Positions 1 to 9,489 of a stretch of DNA of 64,000 nucleotides are shown in pieces. Position 1 is the first letter of the stretch. Every line of letters starts with the position of its first letter. The stretch is taken from NCBI RefSeq assembly GCF_002262885.1, contig NZ_NKYF01000001.1:992001-1056000 (forward strand). Reading direction: 5' to 3'. The position numbers were made by a program, and so were the translations under genes. The notes under the pieces are model-generated. The model worked only from the letters and a program-made list of their open reading frames with translations, did no database searches and was not told the DNA's origin. The stretch comes from Pseudonocardia sp. MH-G8. GTDB lineage: Bacteria; Actinomycetota; Actinomycetes; Mycobacteriales; Pseudonocardiaceae.

Positions 1-488
1 CTCTCGTCGACGACCTCGGCGCAGCGGGCGTCCGGCCGGTCGGTCTTGTTGACCACCAGCACCACCGGCAGGCCGGCGGCGAGGGTCTTGCGGAGCACGA
101 ACCGCGTCTGCGGGAGCGGGCCCTCGCTGGCGTCGACGAGCAGCACGACGCCGTCGACCATGGACAGGCCGCGCTCGACCTCGCCACCGAAATCGGCGTG
201 GCCCGGGGTGTCGACCACGTTGAGGGTCATCCCGTGCCAGTCGATCGCCGTGTGCTTGGCGAGGATGGTGATGCCCTTCTCGCGCTCGAGGTCGCCGGAG
301 TCCATGACCCGGTCGACGACGGCGGAGCGCTCCCCGAATGCGCCGGAGGCGCGGAGCATGGCGTCGACGAGAGTGGTCTTGCCGTGGTCGACGTGGGCGA
401 CGATGGCGACGTTGCGCAGCGGCCCGGCCGCACCGCGGGCCGCGCCGGACCGTTGGGCGGGTGCCGCGATGGTGGATGCTGTGCTCAC
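1..488 (-). CDS. typA: TypA/BipA ribosome-associated GTPase, N-terminal part
   Basis: This is a translational GTPase of the BipA/TypA family, which binds the ribosome and helps in assembly and stress adaptation. The GTG start at 486-488 gives about 162 residues before the gene runs off the left edge. Visible are the P-loop ([10 protein letters not shown] near residue 32), the switch II motif [14 protein letters not shown] and the NKTD guanine-specificity motif. The [13 protein letters not shown]-terminal extension looks variable. The [23 protein letters not shown] stretch favours TypA over EF-G or LepA, though the distinguishing C-terminal domains lie outside the window. Confidence 0.93.
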   Translation of the reverse strand, partial: MSTASTIAAPAQRSGAARGAAGPLRNVAIVAHVDHGKTTLVDAMLRASGAFGERSAVVDRVMDSGDLEREKGITILAKHTAIDWHGMTLNVVDTPGHADFGGEVERGLSMVDGVVLLVDASEGPLPQTRFVLRKTLAAGLPVVLVVNKTDRPDARCAEVVDE

Positions 489-560
489 ACTTCACGGTAG
501 CCTGTGCGCCGGGGCGCCCTGCCGCCGGAGTGAGGACAGCCTCACCTGGAACCGGCGGTA

Positions 561-582
561 GAAGGCCCGTTCCGGGCCCTTC
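561..582 (-). terminator. Hairpin between AbiEi-like gene and typA
   Basis: GAAGGCCCG and CGGGCCCTTC form a GC-rich hairpin with a short loop and one bulge. It lies just past the stop of the minus-strand gene ending at 594 and upstream of typA, so it probably separates the two transcripts. Confidence 0.5.
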
Positions 583-593
583 AGTGGTGCATA

Positions 594-1382
594 TCACGCG
601 CCGACGGCCCCGGCGACCGCCGCGAGCACCGCTTCCGGCCGGGTGGCGAGCTCTCCCCGCCCGAACCGCAGAACCCGCGAGTCGCATGCGGGCTGCGCAC
701 GGGCCGCGCCGTCGGTGCACCCGGGCGCGGCCTCCACGACGACGCGGGCGGAGGGGAAGACGACCGCGCGCCTGCCGGGGTGCCGGTGCCAGCCGCGCAG
801 CCCCGACGTGCGCAGCAACCGCACCAGCGCCGCCTCCGCCGCCGCACCTGCGAGCAGCGGGGCGGCTGCGGACGTCGGGTGGCGCGCGTGCGCCCCGAGC
901 ACCTCGGCCCACCCGACGCGCTCCTCCAGTGCGCGGTCGAGCAGCAACTCCCCCTCCCTGCCGCCGAGCTCCCGCGCCGCCTCCAGGACGGTGAGCCCCG
1001 CCGCGGTGACCGCCACGCCGCGGTGCAGCACCCGATCCTCGACCGGGAGTGGCCGGCAGCGGACCGCCACTCCGGCGCGCGGGGGCCGCCGCGTGGGCGC
1101 GGTCAGCCGCAGCGTGGCGGGTGGCCGGGCGAGCAGCCCGAGCCACCACGCGGCCGTCGCACCGCACAGCGCCGCCCCGTCCCCCGCCCACAGCAGCGCC
1201 GCCCGGGCTCGCGCCTCGTCCTCGCGACCGTGCCCAGGGACCCGGTAGACGCACGGGTGCAGCGGGTGCCACCGGCGCGTCCGCAGCAGGTGGTCGACGG
1301 CCGCGCCGCTGAGACCGGCCCGCAGTGCCTGGTCGCGGGAGACGACGCCCGCCTGACGCGCGATGAGGAGGTCGAGGGACAT
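594..1382 (-). CDS. AbiEi-antitoxin/DUF559-like protein
   Basis: The N-terminal 60 residues (LIARQAGVVSRDQALRAGLS followed by a winged-helix-like stretch) match the AbiEi antitoxin domain common in actinobacteria. The C-terminal part resembles the DUF559/Vsr-like endonuclease fold but lacks a clear catalytic D/E-x-K set, so it may be inactive. No AbiEii toxin gene is adjacent. The ATG start at 1380-1382 gives 262 residues. The function is not established; DNA binding is inferred from the fold only. Confidence 0.65.
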   Translation of the reverse strand: MSLDLLIARQAGVVSRDQALRAGLSGAAVDHLLRTRRWHPLHPCVYRVPGHGREDEARARAALLWAGDGAALCGATAAWWLGLLARPPATLRLTAPTRRPPRAGVAVRCRPLPVEDRVLHRGVAVTAAGLTVLEAARELGGREGELLLDRALEERVGWAEVLGAHARHPTSAAAPLLAGAAAEAALVRLLRTSGLRGWHRHPGRRAVVFPSARVVVEAAPGCTDGAARAQPACDSRVLRFGRGELATRPEAVLAAVAGAVGA

Positions 1383-1453
1383 GCCGGCATCGACGACGCC
1401 GGCACCCGCGCGGTTCCACGGGATTCACAGGTGTGAACGCCGATCAGCGGGGA

Positions 1454-2317
1454 TCAGCGCTCGCCGTCGCCGCCCGTGGAGCGTTCGCGCAGCAGGGCCA
1501 CCAGGTCGGCCGCGACGGCGCGATCGGCCTCCACCCACTCGATGCCCGGCACGTCCGCCGCGCCGGCCCACCGGAGGGCGGCGTGCTCCAGCGGGCGCGG
1601 CTCCGGGCCACCCGGGACCGGTACGGCCGTGTGCACCCTCAGCAGCATGTCGTCGAGGAGGATGTCGGTACCGATGCGCCCGGTCACCCGCACCAGGGCG
1701 CCGAGCTCCTCGCGCAGCTCGCGCACCACCGCCGCGGGCTCCGCCTCTCCCGGCTCGACCCGCCCGCCCGGCAGTTCCCAGCGACCCGCGAGCGCGGGCG
1801 GCCGCGTGCGCTGCGCCGCGAGGACGGTGCCGTCACGCAGCAGCGCGGTGGCGACGACGACGGGCCAGCCCGACACCTCCGCCGCGCGCTCGACGAGCAC
1901 CTCGGACCGCGCGGCCAGCAACCGCAGGACCAGCTGCCGCCCCCGCACGACGTCCCCCACGCGCCCCAACCCGCCCAGCGGCGCCGTCCAGGCCACCTCG
2001 TCCAGCACGAGGGTCCCGGCGGCGGTGGCGGTGAGCGTCACGCGGTGCGTCAGCGTGCGCAGCGGCCCGCCGACGAGGACCGTCTCCATGCCCTGCGCGT
2101 CCACCCTGACGACCCGCGAGCGCACCGGCACGCGGACCCCGGGGGCCACCCGGACGCCGATGCGGACCTCCTCCCCCAGCCGCAGCAGCGCGTTGCGCGC
2201 CGCGAACCGGTGACCGCACCGGCGCAGGGCCTCGGCATGGGTGGCGGCGGCCCGCAGGACGCCTGCGACGGTGCGGCGCGGAGCGTCGATCAGCACGGTC
2301 GAGCGCAGGACAGGCAC
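1454..2317 (-). CDS. SRPBCC-NUDIX fusion hydrolase (MutT-like)
   Basis: The protein has 287 residues from a GTG start at 2315-2317. Residues about 1-150 form an SRPBCC/polyketide-cyclase-like hydrophobic-pocket domain. Residues about 155-280 are a NUDIX hydrolase with a complete box: GGRVEPGE, seven residues, then RELREELGAL. Related (d)NTP hydrolases remove damaged nucleotides or CTP analogues. The two domains are joined without a break in one frame. It is transcribed away from the DivIVA-like gene, with 132 bases between the starts. The substrate cannot be told from sequence. Confidence 0.75.
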   Translation of the reverse strand: MPVLRSTVLIDAPRRTVAGVLRAAATHAEALRRCGHRFAARNALLRLGEEVRIGVRVAPGVRVPVRSRVVRVDAQGMETVLVGGPLRTLTHRVTLTATAAGTLVLDEVAWTAPLGGLGRVGDVVRGRQLVLRLLAARSEVLVERAAEVSGWPVVVATALLRDGTVLAAQRTRPPALAGRWELPGGRVEPGEAEPAAVVRELREELGALVRVTGRIGTDILLDDMLLRVHTAVPVPGGPEPRPLEHAALRWAGAADVPGIEWVEADRAVAADLVALLRERSTGGDGER

Positions 2318-2449
2318 GCCCCGATCGTGGCAGCGCCGGCGCACACGCTCCGTCGGGACCCGCCACGTCGGCGTTCCGAAGGGCCACGACCAGGTGAAAT
2401 CGCCCTCGGGCAGGGACCGCGGCGGCGCGCCGCTCGTACCGTGATCGAT

Positions 2450-4348
2450 ATGGCTGCACCTCAGCAGGCGCCGATCCCCGCCGCCCCCGCGTTCGCCGTG
2501 GTGCGCCGCGGGTACGACCCCGACCAGGTCGCGTCGCACCTGAGCCGGATCGACGCCGAGACCACCATCCTCGCCGCGGACCGCGCTGCTGCGGCCGAGC
2601 AGGCGGCCCAACTGAACCAGCAGCTCACGTCCTGCCGCAAGGAGCTGGACGCCGCCCGCACCGAGGTCGAACGGCTGCGCGGCGAGCTGCGGGTGCTGTC
2701 GGGGCCGCCGGACACCGTCGGCAGCATGAACGACCGGCTCCAGGTGATGCTGCGCCTGGCCCGCGAGGAGTTCAGCGGGATGCGGGCGGGCGCCTCGGCG
2801 CAGGCGGCCTCGCACGCCGCCGACATCATCGCCGCCGTCGGCGCCGAGCCCGGTGACGTGGGCGGCTTCGGGTTCGACGAGGACGAGCTGCGGGGCCCCC
2901 GCGACGAGTCCGAACTCGAGCAGCTGCGCCGCACCGCCGCCGAGGAGCGGGCCCGCCTCGACGAGGAGGCGGCCACCCGGCGGGCCGCCGAGGACGAGGA
3001 GTTCCGCCAGGTCCTGGCCCTGCGCTGCCGCGAGGCCATGGCCCAGCTGGCCAAGATGCAGACCGAGGCGATGCGCACCGCGCGCCGCGTGATCGACGAC
3101 GCCGAGGACCAGTCGCGTTCCGTGCTCGTCGACGCCCGGGAGGCCGTGCGCCGCACCGTCGACGACGCCCAGCGCGAGGTCGACGACCTGCACGCGCTGC
3201 GGCAGCGGCTCGCCTCCCACCTCGACACCAGCCGCCAGTTGCTCAACCAGGCGATGCCCGACCCCCGGGCCGCGGCGGCCGTGTTGAACGCCGATCCCGG
3301 GCTGCCGCCCACGCATGCGCAGCAGGCCCCCCAGCAGACCCTCCAGCACGCGGCCCTCGCCGAGGACCGCAGCCCCGGCACCGCCGGACCCGCGACCACC
3401 CCGGCGGCCGTACCCGCCGGCCACCAGGCGCAGGACCGCGGTCCGGACGCCGGATCGCCTACCGCCGCATCCACCGGCGAGCACCGCACCGGCGCGGGCG
3501 GCGGGACGGAGACCGGCCGGGCGACCTCGCCGTCGGGCACCTCGCAGTCGGGCACCTCGCAGTCGGGCACCTCGCAGTCGGACACCTCGCCGTCGGACAC
3601 CGGTCGGCACGGCGCGGACGCCGAGGGCGCGCACGCCACGACGGCCGCACCGCACGAGGCTCCGGCGGCTGTTGCTGCACCGGCCACCGAGCCCGGCGAG
3701 CAGCAGCACGCGGCCGCGCCCGTCGCGGACGGCGGAACCACCTGGCCGCGGCCCGCCCCCGAGAACACGGGCCGGGACGCGTCCCCGTCGACCGGGCCGA
3801 CGCAGACCGGACCGACCGGGCCGGACCCGACCACCGAGCAGCAGGCGGACCCCCCGGCCGCGCGACCCGTGCCGCTCGCCGGGGCGGTGCCCCAGGCCGC
3901 TGGGCCCGACACCCCGGCCACGCAGCAGACGGCCGGCCCGTCCGGGGCCCCGGCCCTTCCCGCGATGGCCAGCCTCCCGGTGCCGCCCGGATGGCCGGTG
4001 GCGCCCGGTTCCGTCCCGGTCCCGGTGCCGGTGTCGCCCTCGAGCACGCCGTCGAGCGGCGGCGCGCCCGGGACGACGCCGACCACGTCCCCGCCCACCG
4101 GTGCCCCCGAGGGGTGGCCGGCGCGGCACGCCGCTCCGGACGCGGGAGCGGGCCTCGAGCAGACCCAGCCCGGGCTGCCGGAGTTCATGCGGGGGGCACG
4201 GGACGAGACGTCCACCGACGACACCGGCCGCGCGCAGCCGGTGCGCATCCCGCCGCGCGACCTGCCGGACGCCGACGTGCCGGGCCCGTCCCGCACCCCG
4301 CTCGAGGAGCAGGACCAGCAGATCGCGCCGCCGCGCCGCTACCCCTGA
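2450..4348 (+). CDS. DivIVA-like coiled-coil protein with long Pro/Ala/Thr-rich tail
   Basis: The protein has 632 residues. Residues 10-40 (FAVVRRGYDPDQVASHL) match the DivIVA membrane-curvature domain. Long coiled coils follow to about residue 270, rich in Ala, Glu and Arg. The remaining 350 residues are low-complexity Pro/Ala/Thr/Gly and are probably disordered. Near residues 364-382 a SQSGT pentapeptide repeats. It is probably a polar-growth or septum-associated scaffold paralogue rather than the main Wag31, which is shorter and lies in the dcw cluster. An in-frame GTG at 2441 is an alternative start. Confidence 0.7.
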   Translation: MAAPQQAPIPAAPAFAVVRRGYDPDQVASHLSRIDAETTILAADRAAAAEQAAQLNQQLTSCRKELDAARTEVERLRGELRVLSGPPDTVGSMNDRLQVMLRLAREEFSGMRAGASAQAASHAADIIAAVGAEPGDVGGFGFDEDELRGPRDESELEQLRRTAAEERARLDEEAATRRAAEDEEFRQVLALRCREAMAQLAKMQTEAMRTARRVIDDAEDQSRSVLVDAREAVRRTVDDAQREVDDLHALRQRLASHLDTSRQLLNQAMPDPRAAAAVLNADPGLPPTHAQQAPQQTLQHAALAEDRSPGTAGPATTPAAVPAGHQAQDRGPDAGSPTAASTGEHRTGAGGGTETGRATSPSGTSQSGTSQSGTSQSDTSPSDTGRHGADAEGAHATTAAPHEAPAAVAAPATEPGEQQHAAAPVADGGTTWPRPAPENTGRDASPSTGPTQTGPTGPDPTTEQQADPPAARPVPLAGAVPQAAGPDTPATQQTAGPSGAPALPAMASLPVPPGWPVAPGSVPVPVPVSPSSTPSSGGAPGTTPTTSPPTGAPEGWPARHAAPDAGAGLEQTQPGLPEFMRGARDETSTDDTGRAQPVRIPPRDLPDADVPGPSRTPLEEQDQQIAPPRRYP

Positions 4349-4390
4349 GGGCATCGTGGGGCGCGGCCCGGTAGGTGCGGGTCGTGCCGA

Positions 4391-5740
4391 TCAGGCCTGC
4401 TTCGCGGGTTCCCGGACCGCGAGCGCGGGCCAGCGCACCTCGATGCGGCCTCCCCCGGTGGGGGTCGCCCCCGCAGAGACGATCCCGCCGCGCCCCTGCA
4501 CGAGCGCTGCGACCAGCGCCAGCCCGAGGCCGGCGCCTCCGCCGGCCTCGGGTGCGATGCGCACGAACCGGTCGAAGACCCGCTGCCGGTCGCCCTCCGG
4601 GATACCGGGTCCGTCGTCCTCGACGAGCAGCCGGACCACCCGCCCGGCCGGCAGCACGCTGATGCGCACCAGGGAGCGGGCGTAGCGACGGGCGTTGCCG
4701 ACGAGGTTGTCCAGCACGAGGGCCACCTCAGAGGGGCTCGCCCCCACCTCGGCCGGCGTGGGTGCGACGAGCTGGAGCACCGGCTCGTCGACGGCCACGC
4801 AGTCGGCCCGCGCCATCGCGGCACGCGCCGCCGCCACGAGGTCGACCGGTTCGGCGGGCGGGCGCTGCCCGGCGTCGGCACGGGCGAGCGCGAGCAGGTC
4901 GGAGAGCATCGTGGTGAGCCGCGTCGCCTCGTCGACGACGGCGTGCAGCGTGTCCTCGGTCAGCGCGGGGTCCGGGTGCATGACGGCCACCTCCGCCTGC
5001 GCGCGGATCGCGGCCACCGGGGACCGCAGCTCGTGGGCGGCGTCGCCGGTGAACCGCTCGAGCCGGGCCACGGCGTCGTCCCGGCGGGCGAGCAGGCCGT
5101 TGAACTCCTCGGCGAGCGCGCGCAGCTCGTCACGGGGGGTCGGGACCGGCAACCGCTCCCCCGGCGGGAGAGCGGCGGCCGCGGTGCGCATCCGGTCGAC
5201 CGGGCGCAGCGCGGCGCGGGTGGCCAGCCAGGCCGCGAGCACCACGGCGGCGGCCACGAGCAGCGCCCCGATCACGAGACCGAACGCGGCGTGCGCCAGC
5301 AGCATGGCGCCGCCCACGATGTCGGAGGTCACGATGACGAGGCGGGTGGCCCCGTCCGGTGTGACTGCGGGGACCGCGAGCCAGCGGCGCAGCTCCTTCA
5401 GGTCGCCGACGCTGAACGCCGCGCCTCCCGCGAGGACGCGTACCTCCTCCGGCCCGAGCGGCAGGCGGGGTCCGCCGTCCATCGGCACGCCTGCGGTGTC
5501 CACGATGCGCCGTTCCGGCACGCTCAGCTGTTCGGCCGGGATGCCCTCGGCCAGCCTGTCGGCCACCACCTGGGCGTCGCCGCGCAGCTCGGCGTCGGCG
5601 GCACCGAGCATCGTGTCGTAGAGCAGGCTCACGGCGAGCCTGCTCAACGCGAGCAGGGCGATCACCGCCACCGCCCCGACCACCAGCGTGATCCGCAGCC
5701 GCAGCGGTCGATCGGACCACCAACGCCGCACGGCACTCAT
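4391..5740 (-). CDS. Membrane sensor histidine kinase
   Basis: This is a 449-residue kinase of the HAMP-HisKA-HATPase class. TM1 is at about residues 18-38, followed by an extracellular segment of about 110 residues, TM2 near residues 150-175 and a HAMP region. The H box is DAAHELRSPVAA, the N box is LDNLVGNARRYA and a DDGPGIP G box follows. The ATG start overlaps the stop of the upstream response regulator by four bases (ATGA), so the two are cotranslated. The divergent LolA-like/ABC operon suggests cell-envelope sensing. Confidence 0.9.
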   Translation of the reverse strand: MSAVRRWWSDRPLRLRITLVVGAVAVIALLALSRLAVSLLYDTMLGAADAELRGDAQVVADRLAEGIPAEQLSVPERRIVDTAGVPMDGGPRLPLGPEEVRVLAGGAAFSVGDLKELRRWLAVPAVTPDGATRLVIVTSDIVGGAMLLAHAAFGLVIGALLVAAAVVLAAWLATRAALRPVDRMRTAAAALPPGERLPVPTPRDELRALAEEFNGLLARRDDAVARLERFTGDAAHELRSPVAAIRAQAEVAVMHPDPALTEDTLHAVVDEATRLTTMLSDLLALARADAGQRPPAEPVDLVAAARAAMARADCVAVDEPVLQLVAPTPAEVGASPSEVALVLDNLVGNARRYARSLVRISVLPAGRVVRLLVEDDGPGIPEGDRQRVFDRFVRIAPEAGGGAGLGLALVAALVQGRGGIVSAGATPTGGGRIEVRWPALAVREPAKQA

Positions 5741-6420
5741 GGTGACTCGACGATGTACCCGTAGCCGCGCACGGTCTTGAGCACGTGCCCGGCGCCCACG
5801 GCGTCGAGCTTGCGTCGGACGTAGCCGACGTAGACCTCCACCACGTTGCGGCTGGCGGCCTGCTCGTCGCCCCACACCAGGCGCAGCAGCTCGTCCTTCG
5901 CGACCGCCGTGTCCGGGCGGCTGGCGAGCGCGTGCAGCAGGGCGAACTCCCGTGGCGACAGCTCCACCACGTCGCCCTCCCAGCTCACCGAGCGCGCCGC
6001 CGGGTCGACGAGCAGCCGTCCGAGCCGAACGCGCTGCCCGGTGCGGCCGAGCGCGGCGTCGCGGCGCCGCAGTATCGCCCGCAGCTGCGCCACCAGGACG
6101 ACGAACGCGAACGGCTTCACGAGGTAGCCGTCGGCCCCCAGGTCGAGACCGTCAGCCTGGTCGAACTCGCCGTCCTTCGCCGAGAGCAGCAGGACCGGCG
6201 TGTCCACGCCCGCGGCCCGCAACTGCTCCAGCACCCGGTACCCGGACAGACCCGGGAGGATGATGTCGAGCACAACGGCGTCGAAGCTCCCGGTGAGCGC
6301 GGCCTCCAGCCCGGCACGGCCGTCGGCGACCGCCACGACCTCCATGCCCTCCGCGGTCAGCCCCCGCGCCACCGCCGTCCGGATACCCGGCTCGTCGTCC
6401 ACCACCAGCACGCGCGCCAC
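5737..6420 (-). CDS. OmpR-family response regulator
   Basis: This is a 227-residue regulator. The receiver domain begins VARVLVVDDEPGIR, with the phospho-acceptor Asp in VVLDIILPGLSG and the conserved Lys in YLVKPFAF. The C-terminal winged helix contains LSPREFALLHAL and NVVEVYVGYVRRKL. The GTG start at 6418-6420 is preferred because it places the beta-1 strand at the N-terminus; an upstream ATG at 6456 would add twelve unlikely residues. It is the first gene of the RR-HK operon and probably binds the TCAG repeats just upstream. Confidence 0.92.
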   Translation of the reverse strand: MARVLVVDDEPGIRTAVARGLTAEGMEVVAVADGRAGLEAALTGSFDAVVLDIILPGLSGYRVLEQLRAAGVDTPVLLLSAKDGEFDQADGLDLGADGYLVKPFAFVVLVAQLRAILRRRDAALGRTGQRVRLGRLLVDPAARSVSWEGDVVELSPREFALLHALASRPDTAVAKDELLRLVWGDEQAASRNVVEVYVGYVRRKLDAVGAGHVLKTVRGYGYIVESP

Positions 6421-6457
6421 GTGCCAGAACGCTACGGCACCGGGGCATCCGCCCACC

Positions 6458-6482
6458 TCAGAACACTCTCAGCGGACGTCAG
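6458..6482. promoter_or_regulatory. Three phased TCAG half-sites in the divergent promoter
   Basis: TCAG occurs at 6458-6461, 6469-6472 and 6479-6482, spacings of 11 and 10 bases. The first two lie in CTCAG and the third in GTCAG. This phasing is typical of tandem OmpR-family sites. It lies between the response regulator start (6420, minus) and the LolA-like start (6490, plus), so it could control both directions. Confidence 0.5.
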
Positions 6483-6489
6483 TCACGCT

Positions 6490-7517
6490 ATGCCCATGGC
6501 CACAGGGCTCAGGAGCAGGACGGGACGCACGGTCGCCGCAGGAATCGCGGTCGCCGGCGCGGTGGGGCTGGGGCTGCTCGCCGCCCCGGCCGGGGCGGGC
6601 GCGCAACCGCAACTGCCCCCCGTCGATCCCGAGGAGCTGGTCCGCTCGGTGCTGGCCGCCGAGCCCGTCGCGTTCGGCGGCACGGCCGAGCTGGACAACG
6701 CGCTGGGGCTGCCGGCCCTGCCCGGCATGCCCCAGGCGGCCAACGGCACCAGCACGGCGCGGATCTGGTCCGACGGCGAGAAGCGTGGTCGCATCCAGCT
6801 GCCCACCGAGTCGGGCGAGCGCACGCTGGTCTCCGACGGCGAGACGTTCTGGTCCTGGAACTCCGCCGACCGCACGGTCACCCGGTCGCCGGAGGGCGCG
6901 CGCGACGCCGCGGGCGCCGACCCGAGCGCCGCGGCCGACGAGGCGCTGGCCGCGCTGCGCCCCACGAGCGAGATCCGGGTCGACGGCACCGCCGAGGTGG
7001 CCGGGCGCGCCGCCTACGAGCTGGTGCTCACCCCCGCGTCGTCGGAGCGCACGCTGCTGCGCGAGGTGCGCGTCGCCGTCGACGGGGAGCACCGCACGCC
7101 CCTGCGGCTCACGGTCGTGGCCACCGGCTCGTCGGAGCCGGCGATGCGGATCGGGTTCACCGACATCACCTTCGGCCCGCAGGACCCCGAGCTCTTCACG
7201 TTCACGCCGCCACCGGGCGCCACCGTCGAGGACGCGCAGCGCCCGGAGGACCACCCGGGCGGGCCCGGAGGCGACGCGGAACCGACGATGGTGGGTGATG
7301 GCTGGGACACCGTCCTCGTCTCCACCGTCCCCACCGGTCCCGACGCGCAGCGCCCGGAGGGCGTGCCCGACCTCGCCGAGCTGGGCAGCCCCGTCACCGG
7401 CCCGTGGGGCAGCGGCCGGCTGATCAGCACCGCCGTGGCGAGCGCTATCGTCGCCGACGACGGGCGGATCGCCGCCGGCGCCGTACCCGAGCAGGTCCTC
7501 ACCGAGGCGTTGGCCCG

Positions 7518-7521
<4 letters not shown>
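6490..7521 (+). CDS. Secreted LolA-like/DUF2092-type lipoprotein-carrier fold protein
   Basis: The protein has 343 residues. A Sec signal peptide ends near residue 37 (LLAAPAGAGAQP), with no lipobox Cys. The rest has the antiparallel beta pattern of LolA-type proteins, with the motif LVSDGETFWSWNSADRTVTR that is typical of actinobacterial sigma-E-regulatory or outer-membrane-carrier-like annotations. It is the first gene of an operon whose GTGA overlap leads into an ABC ATPase and permease, so it may be the extracytoplasmic partner of that exporter. An ATG six bases downstream is an alternative start. Confidence 0.75.
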
Positions 7522-8503
<982 letters not shown>

Positions 8504-8507
<4 letters not shown>

Positions 8508-9340
8508 CCACCGCCGCGCCTGCGGGCGTCCCGCTGCACCGGCTGCTCGGCGCCGAGCTGCGATGGGTCGTGCGCCGACCCCGGACCCTGGTGATGCTCG
8601 GCGTGTTCGCGCTGGTCCCGGTGCTGATCTCGATCGGCGTCGCGGTGGCCGACGGCGACGACGGGCCGGGCGCAGGCCTGATCGGCGCGGTCGCGGGCAA
8701 CGGGCTGGTGCTGCCGGTCGCCGCGATCACCATCTCCCTCGCGCTGCTGCTCCCGCTCGCCGTCGCGATGGCCGCGGCCGACGCCATCGCGGGCGAGGCC
8801 GCGCACGGCACCCTGCGCGGCCTGCTCGTCGCACCGGTCGGACGGCTGCGGCTGGTCGGGATGAAGGCGTTCGGCGTGCTCGTCGTAGCCACGCTGGCGG
8901 TGCTGGCGCTCGCCGTGGTCGGGGTGGTCGCCGGGCTGGTCGTCGTGGGCGGCGCGGAGGGGCAGCTCGTCACGCTGTCGGGCACGACCGTGGGCGTCGG
9001 GGAGGCGCTCGCGCGGGTGACGCTCGTCGTCGCCTGGACGCTCGGGCAGCTCGCGGCCGTCGGCGCGGTGGCACTCGCCGTCTCGGCGTTCACCGAGCAC
9101 CCGCTCGTCGTGCTGGCCTCCGTGCTCGGTGGGCTGATCGTGTTCGGGGTGCTCTCCACGATCCCGGCCCTGGAGTGGCTGCAGCCCTACCTGCTCACCA
9201 CGGGCTGGACGGCGTCGGCCGACGCCCTGCGCGACCCGCTGCCCCTCGGCGGAATGGCGGAGAGCACGATGCGCGCCCTCTGCTACGTGGCGGTGGGCGG
9301 CGGGATCACGGTCTGGCGGATGCTGCGCCGCGACGCGTAA
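8504..9340 (+). CDS. ABC transporter permease (ABC-2 type)
   Basis: The 278-residue membrane protein has about six TM helices (around residues 30-50, 62-88, 115-145, 165-195, 202-225 and 250-272). It contains the ABC-2 family features of a cytoplasmic N-terminus (LLGAELRWVVRRPRTL) and an AHGTLRGLLVAPVGR coupling loop. It partners the ATPase immediately upstream. The family exports drugs or moves lipids across the membrane; the substrate is unknown here. Confidence 0.9.
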
Positions 9341-9352
9341 CCCCCTCCCCGC

Positions 9353-9403
9353 AACGAACGGCACTTCCGTCACGTCCTAGCCGACGAAAGCGCCGTTCGT
9401 TCG
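9353..9403. repeat. 51-bp dispersed hairpin repeat, copy A
   Basis: The left arm AACGAACGGCACTT (9353-9366) and right arm AAGCGCCGTTCGTT (9388-9401) pair with one mismatch. The interior contains TCCTAGCCGACGAAAG. It closely matches the copy at 10446-10496, so the pair brackets the intervening gene. It probably terminates the ABC operon. Confidence 0.8.
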
Positions 9404-9489
9404 AGACGTGGTGTCCACCTCGGGGGCCGGCTGTCCACAGAACACCGGTTGGCGCCTTTCCGGGGCCCGCACCGTGAAGCGTGGACGCC

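Noticed and set aside
2461..4354. Long minus-strand ORFs opposite the DivIVA-like gene
   Set aside because: They are shadows of a GC-rich coding region with no recognisable domains; only the part at 1454-2317 is a real gene.
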